Assembly: GCA_963743595.1 (NCBI GenBank)
Contig: CAVURW010000046.1
Span: 1 to 53,086 of the forward strand
DNA: 53,086 bases
From: CAVURW01 sp963743595
Lineage (GTDB): Bacteria > Verrucomicrobiota > Verrucomicrobiia > Methylacidiphilales > UBA1321
Direction of reading: 5' to 3'
Positions 17,715-26,434 of this stretch are shown here, one piece after another. A model generated the notes under the pieces. It had not been told where the DNA came from and did no database searches. It was given only the letters and a program-made list of their open reading frames with translations. Numbering within the stretch: position 1 is the first letter of the stretch; each line of letters starts with the position of its first letter. A program made the position numbers and the translations under genes.

Positions 17715-18369
17715 TTAAGATTTACCTCTTTCAGGTTGATTTTCATAAATACTCACAATAACTTTAACGGCTTTTTCAATATCCAGATCGGCTCGCCGGA
17801 TTGGACGATAGGCGAAACCTTGAATGTTCTCTTTCTCTAGCGCTTGAACGAGAACATCGTCAATAAGCCAAGTATCTTCAGGAGCCGAACTTAATCGAAG
17901 TGCATGGGCATTCTCCACAAGCTCTGGAACCATCTTAATCGCTAAAATTTCTCCATATTTATCTGGCTCATCATAGTTGGCGCAAATCTGAGATTTCATT
18001 TCATCCACACAGTTGAGTTCACGGACGAAATAGGCAAACCAATAGCTAGAACAAGGTTCGGGAAAGTCGCTCAGATCCAGTTCCACTTTACAGTAGATGA
18101 AGCCCTCGGGATCCACTTGATCAAATATGGCTTTCACCCGTTCATTGATCAGCCAACAGAATCCGCCCATCGTGTCGGCATCGGGTATTGCGCCGGTTCG
18201 GCCCTTCTTTTCGAATTTGATGATGGGAGCCGAGGAGATACCCTTCTTCAGGACGGTAATCACTCATCAATTCCTTCCGATTCACCCAAGTTCGGTGCGG
18301 CTTGGAAAACGCCAGTTGGGGATCATACTCTAGATAGAAGTAGGATCGATCCACCGGCTTCAAACCCAA
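17715..18369 (-). pseudogene. Frameshifted Imm11/DUF1629-like paralogue
   Basis: This is a second copy of the Imm11-like gene, split in two frames. The N-terminal part (18369 to about 18220) reads RSYFYLEYDP...TWVNRKELMSDYRPEEGYLLG, aligning with WLNKKDLMKDYWNKPGFF of the neighbour. The rest (18263 to 17715) reads APIIKFEKKGRTG...FWLINERVK-like, through FAYFVRELNCVDEMKSQI to GFAYRPI. One missing base (or two extra) near 18215-18225 would restore a continuous protein of about 210 residues. Either a true pseudogene or a sequencing error. A 182-codon product from a GTG at 18263 remains possible. Confidence 0.7.
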
Positions 18370-18607
18370 CAGATGAAATTGTATTTTCCATGTATTTCCG
18401 TTCTGAGCTTCTCGTCAGAATCGCCACAGGTCCGGTGAGGAGAGCTTAGGGGCAACGCTTCGTCGCTTGCACATCTGCAAAAGTTCAAAATAATTGTCAG
18501 TGACAGAAGAGTCAAGAGAATAACGGGAGCTCCGTTTATTCATATCTAGTGGAATTAATTCAGTCCGGAATGGTATTAGTTCAACACGAATCCTTGAAAA
18601 GTTTATA

Positions 18608-20338
18608 TTAAAACTTCCCTACATGGATCAAATCCAGATGCCCAAGTCGATAGAGAAACCGCCAAATACAGCAGAACACATAGCACATAATTACAGTCAA
18701 GAGAGTTAGCGGCAACGAATAGACGATCTCATCCATAAACAATGCTGTCAGTCCCAGGACAATTGTGGGCAAAATGTAAACCGCGATAAATGCAACCGTC
18801 AGAATACCCGTCAATCTGGGACGTGAGCCCGAAGTGAGACATTTCAAAAGATGAAAGGCGAACGAGATGACTCGTGCCCCGAAAAGTAACGCACACGCCT
18901 TGATGCCAAGCGGAATTCCGAGAAAAGGTGAAACCCCTGCAATTACTAAACATACAGCTGCCGAAAAGATACAGACCACGAGCAAAAAGGGCATTTGAAC
19001 CAGCGACAATTTAATCATCATGACAAACATATCGCGAATCATAATAGGATACGCAGAAAAGAATGGAATATGAGCGTTACCATTCTTAACAGCGACAAAC
19101 ATCACGCCGTGATTGCAGAACAAAGAGAAAACTTCAACAAACACAAACGCTCCTCCCACAAAGACCAGAAACCCGAATTCACTATGAATATTCACCAGTA
19201 GAGCGAAAATGGACGCTATTAGAAAGTGAATAGCGACGTTTTTCCACCTCTGTAACAGCTGGGGCGCGACCGGGTAGGCCAGCTCCGCCACGTTCCGTTG
19301 CCGCTCCGTAAACCAACGCCGCGCCACACCTTCCAGTCCCGATTCCCAATCAAATCGACGCAAGTACTCGCCCGAGAGAATCCCGTCTTCGATCTCGGTA
19401 ACCCCGACCCGCTCGCGCAACGGCGGCAACTCGTCCACCTCCTCTTCCACACTTTCCCCCGTCTCTGTGTTCTTTTTGGGCTGCGCCTCTTTCTCCACCT
19501 CTTTTCCGGGAATTAAATCGGGCGCCTGTGGTTTGACCGCCTCCGTAAAAACGAACCGCTCCCGCATCAGCCGAACCGACTCCCCGTAGGTCGCTACCAC
19601 CGCAAGCACGGGCACAAAGAGAAACCCCGCCCGGATTCCCTCGTCCTGCGCGATCACATGAATTAGGGAGATCACCCAACCCGTGGGGAGAATCGCGTTG
19701 AGCTGTGGAGCCACCCAGCCCAGCCACGGATACGTTACCTCCGGGAACTTTTTTCCCGCGACCAAAACACCACCCATGAGAATCGTCATACATCCGACGA
19801 TTAATTCATACCGAAGCGATAACCGCGTCGACGCCAGAGCCGCCAGAGCAACCGTAAACATCCAGGCAATCGGTAGTAATCCCAGACTCAATCCCCACTG
19901 AAAGTAGGTAAACCCGTACATCAATCCCAATGCCGCGAAAGCAACGGCAAAGTCTAAAAGCCGGAAGAGGACAAGGAACAGGAGCTTCCCATATTCCCAC
20001 TGGAAAATCACCTCATCCTCCACCCCCAGAAAAAGTAACGCCACAATATCGTACGAGTAAAATGACAGCCGACTGAAGCGATGCGCGAGAGCGGCTGCCC
20101 CGGTAAGCGCCAAAATGTTAATCGCCAAAATCTCAATTTCAATCCGGCGCGTGCTCATCGGGACGGTGACCAGAAAGAGAATCGCGAATACCCCCAACAT
20201 CGCAGCCACCGCCTTGTGCCTCCGTCTCCTGCCTCGATTCGCAATCCGGTACTCTTTACGCAACTGCCGATCTGATCTTATGCGCGACTTCACCTCCCGG
20301 ACCAATGCCCGCTCAAACTGGGGCGAGTGCAATCTCAC
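18608..20338 (-). CDS. ABC transporter permease (large, with cytosolic insert)
   Basis: A 576-residue integral membrane protein. A basic N-terminus (VKSRIRSDRQLRKEYRIANRGRRRR) is followed by about six hydrophobic segments (residues 48-270), a charged soluble insert (about 275-375, rich in Glu/Lys and containing EVEKEAQPKKNTETGESVEEEVDELPP), then about six more segments to residue 565. Its start overlaps the stop of the ATPase gene by four bases, so the two are coupled and form one transporter. The layout of 6+6 helices in a single chain fits an exporter of the ABC-2 kind. Substrate unknown. Confidence 0.75.
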   Translation of the reverse strand: MRLHSPQFERALVREVKSRIRSDRQLRKEYRIANRGRRRRHKAVAAMLGVFAILFLVTVPMSTRRIEIEILAINILALTGAAALAHRFSRLSFYSYDIVALLFLGVEDEVIFQWEYGKLLFLVLFRLLDFAVAFAALGLMYGFTYFQWGLSLGLLPIAWMFTVALAALASTRLSLRYELIVGCMTILMGGVLVAGKKFPEVTYPWLGWVAPQLNAILPTGWVISLIHVIAQDEGIRAGFLFVPVLAVVATYGESVRLMRERFVFTEAVKPQAPDLIPGKEVEKEAQPKKNTETGESVEEEVDELPPLRERVGVTEIEDGILSGEYLRRFDWESGLEGVARRWFTERQRNVAELAYPVAPQLLQRWKNVAIHFLIASIFALLVNIHSEFGFLVFVGGAFVFVEVFSLFCNHGVMFVAVKNGNAHIPFFSAYPIMIRDMFVMMIKLSLVQMPFLLVVCIFSAAVCLVIAGVSPFLGIPLGIKACALLFGARVISFAFHLLKCLTSGSRPRLTGILTVAFIAVYILPTIVLGLTALFMDEIVYSLPLTLLTVIMCYVFCCIWRFLYRLGHLDLIHVGKF

Positions 20339-21069
20339 GGGCGGCTCTCCTTAAATTTCCGGAAAATCTCCTGCAAAACATTGTCTTTATCTTCCGAGCG
20401 CTCCCGCAAATTTTCGACCGAATCAAACGCCCGAACTTCGCCTTTATGAATCACGCAAACGCGATCTGAAAATCGCTCCGCAATATCCAAAATCTGAGTC
20501 GTGTAGAGAACGGTTCTGCCCCGTTTTACCGCCTCCTTCACATGTGTTTTGAACGCGTCGATTCCGTTCGGATCCATCCCGGAAGCAAACGGTTCATCCA
20601 GCAACCACAACTCCGCATCGACAGCCAACATCGCCACCAAACCGACCTTGTACAACTGCCCGCGAGACAATGAACTGACCTGACGCAACGCCAGCGGCAA
20701 CAAATCAAATTCTCCCAGCAAATCGGCCACACGCTTCTCCACGCCTTCACCATCTGCCTCATACAAACGGAGAATCATCGCGATGTTTCGGATGATCGTC
20801 TGTTCCCAAAACAGGTAGGGAAAATCGGGCATGAAATAGAGCTGCTTGCGCAGATCGAGTCGATCACGACGGAAGACTTGCCCGCCGTAATAGATGTTGC
20901 CCTTGTCGATCCCAGCAATCCCCGCGAGACAGCGCAGTAGCGTCGTTTTACCCGCACCATTTACGCCCAGCACGCCCACCACCTGCCCCGGCTCAATCTC
21001 CAGCGAAACGTAATCCAGGGCCCTGGAAGAACCGTAGACCTTAAGTACGCCTCGCAATTCAATCTTCAC
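20335..21069 (-). CDS. ABC transporter ATP-binding protein
   Basis: A 244-residue ABC ATPase. Walker A GVNGAGKT at 35-42, signature LSRGQ at 134-138, Walker B ELWLLDEP at 153-160 followed by the D-loop FASGMDP, and the H-loop region YTTQIL. The H-loop His is replaced by Gln (TTQ rather than TTH). The Q-loop reads YFMPDFP, lacking the usual Gln. These features are common in ABC-2/export ATPases of the NatA/CcmA type. It is translationally coupled to the downstream permease and starts 21 bases after hisC. It powers export of an unknown substrate. Confidence 0.9.
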   Translation of the reverse strand: MKIELRGVLKVYGSSRALDYVSLEIEPGQVVGVLGVNGAGKTTLLRCLAGIAGIDKGNIYYGGQVFRRDRLDLRKQLYFMPDFPYLFWEQTIIRNIAMILRLYEADGEGVEKRVADLLGEFDLLPLALRQVSSLSRGQLYKVGLVAMLAVDAELWLLDEPFASGMDPNGIDAFKTHVKEAVKRGRTVLYTTQILDIAERFSDRVCVIHKGEVRAFDSVENLRERSEDKDNVLQEIFRKFKESRP

Positions 21070-21090
21070 GGATTTAATCGGCCAGCCAAA

Positions 21091-22206
21091 TCACGCTTTT
21101 TTTAGGCTCTCCAGACAGGCCGGCAGCTCCGCTAAAAACCGCGCGTTCTGCTCCTTCGTCCCCACGCTCACGCGGATATACTCCGGCAAGTGGTAACTCA
21201 CCATCGAGCGAACAATGATTCCTTTCTTCAACAAGTACTTAAAAACCGCGCCGCCATCGCCCACTTTCACCAGCACGAAATTACCTGCGCTCGGGATGTA
21301 ATGGAGCCCCATTTGTTGAAACGCAGCCTCCATTTCCCTTCGACCCTCATCGGTTATCGCCTTCGTCTTGTTCTGGTGTTCGTCATCTTGCAGCCCAGCG
21401 AGCGCCCCCACTTGCGCCAAGGAATTCGCGTTAAACGGTTGCCGCGCGCGTTGCAACAAGCCAGCCAACTCGGTCGATGCAAGCCCGTAACCGATCCGCA
21501 AACCCGCCAGCCCTTGTATCTTCGAAAAAGTCCGCATCAGAACGACTTTCCGCCCTGCTTTCACATAGGCAATCGTGTCCGGCGCATCGTCCAGAAACTC
21601 GTAGTAAGCCTCGTCCAAAACTAAAATCACATGCTCCGGCAATTCCTTTACGAACGCGTCCAGTGCCGCGTTACTGACACGTACGCCGGTGGGGTTATTC
21701 GGATTCGCCAAAAAGACGAGTCGTGTGGCGGGAGTAATCGCCTTTAAAAGTGCGTTTAAATCACACGAGAAATCGGGGCCTTCATCGACCAAGATTGCTT
21801 TGACGCCAAACAATTGCGACATCAACGTATAGACCGCAAACGCGTAGCGATACGTTACGATTTCGTGTGCGCCGGGTCGCGTGAACGTGTGAAAAAGCAG
21901 TTCAATGATCTCGTTCGAGCCATTACCTAAAACCACATTCTCGCGCGACAGCCCGAATTTCTCGGCCACACCGTTTCGCAGGTGAAAACCACCGCCGTCT
22001 GGATAAAAATTCGCGCGACTCACCGCATCGATAATCGCCGCCTGCGCCTTGGGCGACGGCCCCAGCGGATTTTCATTCGACGCGAGTTTGACAATCGAAC
22101 CCGGCTCCAGACCCATTTCCCGAGCGACATCTTCCACCGGTTTACCCGGCTCGTACGGAACCAAATCCAACAACTCACGATTGGCTAAATCAGATAACGA
22201 AATCAT
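21091..22206 (-). CDS. hisC: Histidinol-phosphate aminotransferase
   Basis: A 371-residue class I/II PLP aminotransferase, counted from the ATG at 22206, which gives the normal HisC length. The longer in-frame start at 22287 adds 27 residues without family character. IVKLASNENPLGPSP at 38-52 is the HisC signature. FYPDGGGFHLR at 67-77, ANPNNPTG at 168-175, LDEAYYEF at 198-205 and the PLP lysine K229 in RTFSKIQGLAGLRIGYG are all present. It converts imidazole-acetol phosphate plus glutamate to histidinol phosphate; family members also act on aromatic 2-oxo acids. No other his gene is nearby. Confidence 0.93.
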   Translation of the reverse strand: MISLSDLANRELLDLVPYEPGKPVEDVAREMGLEPGSIVKLASNENPLGPSPKAQAAIIDAVSRANFYPDGGGFHLRNGVAEKFGLSRENVVLGNGSNEIIELLFHTFTRPGAHEIVTYRYAFAVYTLMSQLFGVKAILVDEGPDFSCDLNALLKAITPATRLVFLANPNNPTGVRVSNAALDAFVKELPEHVILVLDEAYYEFLDDAPDTIAYVKAGRKVVLMRTFSKIQGLAGLRIGYGLASTELAGLLQRARQPFNANSLAQVGALAGLQDDEHQNKTKAITDEGRREMEAAFQQMGLHYIPSAGNFVLVKVGDGGAVFKYLLKKGIIVRSMVSYHLPEYIRVSVGTKEQNARFLAELPACLESLKKA

Positions 22207-22329
22207 ACTGCCCGCCAGAATCGCATGACGCCCCGTCATTGTCAAAAGGCAGGATGCGTCCCGTCCACTACCCTGTTGCCTCATCAATTAAATCTTTGAC
22301 AATGTTCTTGCCACTTTTTTTGCGTCTTT

Positions 22330-22680
22330 TTGACAATCCGATGTAAACTGGAGATAGGCTCACCTCTTGTGTTTTGGGTTCAGTGTGGGCTCTTTGCCCA
22401 AGTTCCAGCAACTCTTTCACGGCCAGGTAAAGTTGCTGTCATCAGTACGGGTGATACCGCCGATTTGGCAAATCTGGTGACAGCCGAGTTGTCAAAGAAT
22501 CCAGCTATTATCGTTATTGACCGTAGCGATTTGTCAAAAGTAGGCGACTAACTTAAATTACAAAGCTTGGCGGGGTGAACTGCTAAACGCGGATGAGATC
22601 TTCTTTCTTCGGAAGGGTATCGTCACCCTAGGACTGCGGGCTGAAGGTCCAGACGAGCGAATTAACATAAGACGCTCACT
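22330..22680 (+). pseudogene. Decayed CsgG/FlgO-like N-terminal fragment
   Basis: The open part (about 22330-22551) reads FAQVPATLSRPGKVAVIS after a degenerate hydrophobic leader, then LANLVTAELSKNPAIIVIDRSDLSKVGD and a stop. This matches the start of CsgG-like proteins common in Verrucomicrobiota (LxTAELSK..xxVxVERxxLDKVL pattern). After the stop the homology continues in the same frame (LKLQSLAG), then after a one-base shift as GELLNADEIFFLRKGIVTLGLRAEG. So one stop and one frameshift break it, and the C-terminal part is missing. No start with a good ribosome site is evident. Confidence 0.6.
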
Positions 22681-22786
22681 ATCACGTTTCTCCATTCCGA
22701 GCTTTGTCGAGGAATCAGTAAGCTTCCCGTTCTAATTCTCACCGATTTCTCGACAAGCTCGAAATGGAGGAACGTTTTGATAGTGA
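22676..22786. repeat. 111-bp imperfect inverted repeat element
   Basis: The left arm (22676-22716, beginning TCACTATCACGTTTCTCCAT) and the right arm (22744-22786, ending GTTTTGATAGTGA) are complementary over about 41 bases with a few mismatches and short indels, around a 27-base spacer. A transcript would fold into a long hairpin. It lies between the CsgG-like relic and the gene at 22843. The sequence family recurs at 34182-34311. It may be a miniature mobile element or a dispersed palindrome; no target duplication was identified. Confidence 0.65.
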
Positions 22787-22842
22787 ACAGTTTACATTGA
22801 TTCCGAGCTATCCTCACTCACCTCGCATTGCGGAGCGCCCGT

Positions 22843-23481
22843 CTACTTGACCAGCTCGCGGGGCACGTCGAACCGCTTGGTCTTTAGGTCGTACCGGCAT
22901 TTGAACGTGTCCGTTACGGGGCCATGCTGGGCTGTCAGTGTGATCACTAAGTACCGGTTCTTCGTCCATTTCACGCCCAGTTCCTTGGCGTAGTTATCGT
23001 CTGCTCCCGGCGCGATGGACGCGCAACGAAGGGTTGCCTCCTCGGTCCCATCGCGACCTTTCAGGTGATCGAAATACTCCCAGGCTTGATCACTGAGCGA
23101 TTTTTTCGCCACCGGGGTAAATTCGTCGAACGCCTTCCGGTAAAGGTAAAGATCCTGGCAACCGCAGCTCTTCTGTGTACGAATCACCCAGCGACCGTCG
23201 CTCGTTGCCAAGAACCAATCAGAATCGTCCACTTGCCCCGTCCCCAACTGTGAGGTCCGCCCGTGAATCCATGCGTAATAGGCGATACTCGACTGTCCAG
23301 CAAGTTCGAGTTTTGCATACTTCTCGATCAACACGCCATGGGCCAGCTTCGCGACCGGCTCCTGCAACTGGTAGTCAGCTCCCGGCAACGTTTCGCTCCC
23401 TTTGGAGAATCCCATCATGAGGGCTAACCCTGCACAAAAGTGCACGAACAATACCAACATCACCCGCATCGTACTTATCAT
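22843..23481 (-). CDS. Hypothetical exported protein
   Basis: A 212-residue protein with an N-terminal signal or anchor (MRVMLVLFVHFCAGLALMMGFS). The mature part is predicted mixed alpha/beta, with a CGC pair in RTQKSCGCQDLYLYRKAFDEF and two more cysteines (LRCASIAPG, TFKCRYDL), so disulfides are plausible in the periplasm. The ATG at 23481 has an AAGAAGG site six bases upstream. I recognise no family. It is divergent from the small membrane-protein gene at 23604. Confidence 0.65.
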   Translation of the reverse strand: MISTMRVMLVLFVHFCAGLALMMGFSKGSETLPGADYQLQEPVAKLAHGVLIEKYAKLELAGQSSIAYYAWIHGRTSQLGTGQVDDSDWFLATSDGRWVIRTQKSCGCQDLYLYRKAFDEFTPVAKKSLSDQAWEYFDHLKGRDGTEEATLRCASIAPGADDNYAKELGVKWTKNRYLVITLTAQHGPVTDTFKCRYDLKTKRFDVPRELVK

Positions 23482-23603
23482 TTCGAACCTTCTTTCTTGG
23501 TCTAATGAAAGTATCGCGAGGCAACCGACTCTTCTTTCAAGCCTCCCTTTTGAGCGAAAGTATCGACTTTGACTTTAGCTAATTCGGTCTATAAGCGCTG
23601 TTT

Positions 23604-24071
23604 ATGAGCAACCTTAAAGCGCACATGTCTCAAGGCCTTCCCGTGGATCAAGCCGTCAAAAACTTCGCTTCAGAGATGATCCAAAAATATCCCATGGTGA
23701 ACGCCACCAGCCCCCTGCAAACGGTCGTCGAGTTCAAGTGGCGCATCGTCTACTACACCCAGCAGCAGATGTTCTACAATGTGGTGATGCACCTAGTGGG
23801 ATCGCTCGTCGGAATTCGACTGAGCCGTTCTTCCACACTCGTTTTTAACACCTATCACATCTTGGACCGCAGCCAGGTGACGGTATTGCGCTTTAAAGCG
23901 TTCCTGAAGAAATCGATCTACCCACTCTTGGTGCTCCTCATGCTTCTGGCCGGTTTCGTTATGGTGGCGTGGTCCATCGTGCTTATTTCCGCAATCCGAA
24001 CGACGCCACCCGTTTCGTCTCAAACCCTCTGGAATCACGCGGAGGTCTGCGGATTCGGCACACTGTTCTGA
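23604..24071 (+). CDS. Hypothetical membrane protein
   Basis: A 155-residue protein. An amphipathic N-terminal region (LPVDQAVKNFASEMIQKYP) leads to an aromatic-rich part (FKWRIVYYTQQQMFYNVVMHLVGSLVG), and one strong transmembrane helix lies at residues 111-134 (IYPLLVLLMLLAGFVMVAWSIVLI). I recognise no family. It starts 122 bases from the divergent exported-protein gene, so the two may share a regulatory region. The downstream 140 bases to the SGNH hydrolase stop hold nothing recognisable. Confidence 0.5.
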   Translation: MSNLKAHMSQGLPVDQAVKNFASEMIQKYPMVNATSPLQTVVEFKWRIVYYTQQQMFYNVVMHLVGSLVGIRLSRSSTLVFNTYHILDRSQVTVLRFKAFLKKSIYPLLVLLMLLAGFVMVAWSIVLISAIRTTPPVSSQTLWNHAEVCGFGTLF

Positions 24072-24213
24072 GCGATCTTTTTTTACACGAGTACCTTGTT
24101 AAAAGGCCTCGGCTACCCGCCGGGAACAGATAGCGACCTGAAAAGTCGGCTCGTCACCTTAGACAAGATGACGATACGCGATGCAGGGCGGTAGCGGCGG
24201 CGGTGGTAGAAAT

Positions 24214-24840
24214 CTACACTTCCAACTGCGCGCGGCTCATCCATTCATCGGCGATGAGCGTGTGGCCAGCCAAAGTGGGATGCACGCCGTCCGAGAGCCA
24301 GTAGGTCACCGGAGCGACGGTGCACGATTCAGCGAAGATTCCGTCCAGTGGAATCAACTCCGTGCCGAACTCGACTGCGAGCGCACGCACCGCATCGATC
24401 TTCGGGTTCAGGTAAGGGCGAAGTTCCGGGCGAAGCGACGTACCGAGGAAGGGTTCCAGCAGCACGATTTGCGTGCTGATCTTGTCGCGAATGGCGGTCA
24501 AGAGCGCACGATAGTTTTCGTGGAACGTGGAGGCTTCGATTGCATGATGCGTGTTCACTTCATTGCCGGCGTCGTTGATTCCGAGGAGCATCGAGATCAC
24601 GGTCGGCTCCAGATCGAGAATATCTTTTTGAACGCGATTTAAAATATCGATCACCTTATGGCCGTTGATTCCACGATTAAAAATCGGGAGCTCTGGCGCA
24701 CCTAAATCGGCAAGAATGCGGCCTGAAACGAGGGCGCAATAGCCATTTTTGCCTAGGCAGGCGACGTCTTCGCGGTTACGGTTCGTGTCTGTGATGCTGT
24801 CGCCGATGAACAGGATGCGATCTTCTGGATTAATAATCAT
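24214..24840 (-). CDS. SGNH/GDSL hydrolase
   Basis: A 208-residue GDSL-family esterase/lipase. Block I FIGDSITDTNR gives the nucleophile S15; block II NRGINGHKVID gives the oxyanion Gly; block III LLGINDAGNEV gives the Asn; block V DGVHPTLAGHTLIADEW gives the Asp-His pair. There is no signal peptide, so it is probably cytoplasmic. Members deacylate or deacetylate small esters and glycans; the substrate is unknown. I use the ATG at 24840; a TTG at 24864 is also in frame but less likely. Confidence 0.88.
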   Translation of the reverse strand: MIINPEDRILFIGDSITDTNRNREDVACLGKNGYCALVSGRILADLGAPELPIFNRGINGHKVIDILNRVQKDILDLEPTVISMLLGINDAGNEVNTHHAIEASTFHENYRALLTAIRDKISTQIVLLEPFLGTSLRPELRPYLNPKIDAVRALAVEFGTELIPLDGIFAESCTVAPVTYWLSDGVHPTLAGHTLIADEWMSRAQLEV

Positions 24841-24928
24841 GGTAGGGAGATTTGTGCAGAGCAATTAAGCGACGTCGAGGTAAAAAGTTGCCATTCAAGG
24901 GCGACATGCTAAAGAGAAGACAGGTTTT

Positions 24929-25474
24929 ATGGAACAGATCGAATTTACAGAGCTCAGTCCCGAGGACAAACAGATTATGGAAGAGACGCGGAATCAGATC
25001 CGCCGTCGTGTGCCCGAGCGCATTCGGGCGGAATTCGATACAGCCGCCGGACGGCTCGCCGCTGCCCAGGACATTTTTTCCTCCGGTCAATGGCGTATGA
25101 CCCACGATTTGATCACCGTGATGGGCATTTTGCTGGGTGACTCCATGAATTACGAGTTGGGCTCCGAGTGGGCCATGGTTTATGACGATCACGGGAAAAC
25201 CTGGGGCATCAAGCTCGTAGGCATGGAAATCGCCATCTATCCGGTCTCCATGGTTCAACGCCGCATCGAGCGGGAAGAACAGATCAATTTTGTGGAGACG
25301 CACCAGAACATCTGCTTGCGCGTTCGTTCCCTGGTAGCCGGTTATCAAGAAGAAGACCAGGGTGGCGGCGATGGCCAGGAGGGCCAAGAGGGCCAGGAAC
25401 CGGCTGCGGAGGAAGCGTATCCTCAAGAATATCAGCAAGAGGGCCATCCTGAAGGTGGCGATCATCAGGGCTAG
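24929..25474 (+). CDS. DUF3806-like protein with Gln/Glu/Gly tail
   Basis: A 181-residue protein. Residues about 5-130 resemble DUF3806: helical start (LSPEDKQIMEETRNQI), then VMGILLGDSMNYELGSEWAMVYDDHGKTWGI and YPVSMVQRRIEREE, which correspond to the family's GexLxxxxGlxWvxvxDexG and fPxsMixkRie segments. The last 45 residues are a low-complexity acidic tail (EEDQGGGDGQEGQEGQ). The gene starts 88 bases from the divergent SGNH hydrolase. The antisense strand of the tail gives a long hydrophobic frame, which I take as a composition artefact. Function unknown. Confidence 0.7.
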   Translation: MEQIEFTELSPEDKQIMEETRNQIRRRVPERIRAEFDTAAGRLAAAQDIFSSGQWRMTHDLITVMGILLGDSMNYELGSEWAMVYDDHGKTWGIKLVGMEIAIYPVSMVQRRIEREEQINFVETHQNICLRVRSLVAGYQEEDQGGGDGQEGQEGQEPAAEEAYPQEYQQEGHPEGGDHQG

Positions 25475-25575
25475 CAGGCTTCTCGTCCCTGAGACCGAAC
25501 AATCGCTTCACAGAATTTAACTTGATTTGACGGAAAAGGATTGAGCTGCGGCAACTCGCTGCTTTTCTAGGAGTT

Positions 25576-26343
25576 ATGCCTCCCTCTTATCCTCCCGTGA
25601 GTTTACAGCACACCGCCCTCGTTCCCTATTACTCTCAGGTGATGCAGCGGGGGTTTCAACTCTCCGTTTTCACACCTTGGAATTATACGCAAACGATGGA
25701 GCGGTATCCGGTGATGTATCTCCTGGACGCCGAGTTCAATTTCCCTCTGATGCTGGGCCTGCAGGATGGGGCGCACTTCGGCGGCAAAACGCCCATGATG
25801 ATGATCGTGGCGGTGGGTTATGGGGAGCCTTACGGAGTCATGATGAAAGAACGGGCACGGGATTTCACACCCGTCTATGTGGGGCAGATCGAAAACTCGG
25901 GTAAGGCGGATCGTTACCTGAAATTCGTGGAGCAAGAGCTGATCCCGTTCGTGGAAGGAACCTATCGCACGCAACCCACGGAACGGGTTCTCGTCGGTCA
26001 TTCCTTCAGCGGCGTGTTCGCCACCTACACCGCATTTAAAAAACCGGGGCTATTCCGCCGAATCATGGCCGGCAGCCCGTCATTGCAACATTTTCAGGGC
26101 GCGCTGCTCGCGGAGCTGGATCGGTTCGTGGTCACTGCAAATGTGCCGCCCCTGCGCATGGACCTCTCCTTCGGCGCACAAGAACTGAACATGGCGACCT
26201 ACCCGGTCTTCGAGCAACGGGTAAAAGCCGTGAACCTACCCGGCGTCAAGATTCGCACCACCGTCTACCCAGACGAAAATCACACCAGCGTCAAGGCCGT
26301 GGCGTTTGCCCAAGCGATGCGTTGGTTGTGGCGAAATGATTAG
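25576..26343 (+). CDS. Esterase of the Esterase D/IroE family
   Basis: A 255-residue alpha/beta-hydrolase of the putative-esterase (PF00756) type. FQLSVFTPWNY and YPVMYLLDAEFNF (44-56) match the family entry, VGYG the oxyanion area, and FVEQELIPFVEGTYRT the helix before the nucleophile. The nucleophile is S143 in LVGHSFSGVFA and the likely His is H236 in DENHTSV. No signal peptide. IroE, Fes and related esterases cut siderophore or acyl esters, but no siderophore genes are here, so the substrate is open. The start ATG is preceded by AGGAG two bases away. Confidence 0.82.
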   Translation: MPPSYPPVSLQHTALVPYYSQVMQRGFQLSVFTPWNYTQTMERYPVMYLLDAEFNFPLMLGLQDGAHFGGKTPMMMIVAVGYGEPYGVMMKERARDFTPVYVGQIENSGKADRYLKFVEQELIPFVEGTYRTQPTERVLVGHSFSGVFATYTAFKKPGLFRRIMAGSPSLQHFQGALLAELDRFVVTANVPPLRMDLSFGAQELNMATYPVFEQRVKAVNLPGVKIRTTVYPDENHTSVKAVAFAQAMRWLWRND

Positions 26344-26434
26344 AGCATTTTCCGGGACCTTCAAATTTCGATACAATGACTTTTCAGCAGTCTGCTATAT
26401 TACCGGCGAATCTGCTGTTAATTCTATTAACGGC

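Noticed and set aside
24830..25465. 211-codon minus-strand frame with a hydrophobic start
   Set aside because: The plus strand carries a DUF3806-like domain; the hydrophobic run is the antisense of its Q/E/G-rich tail.
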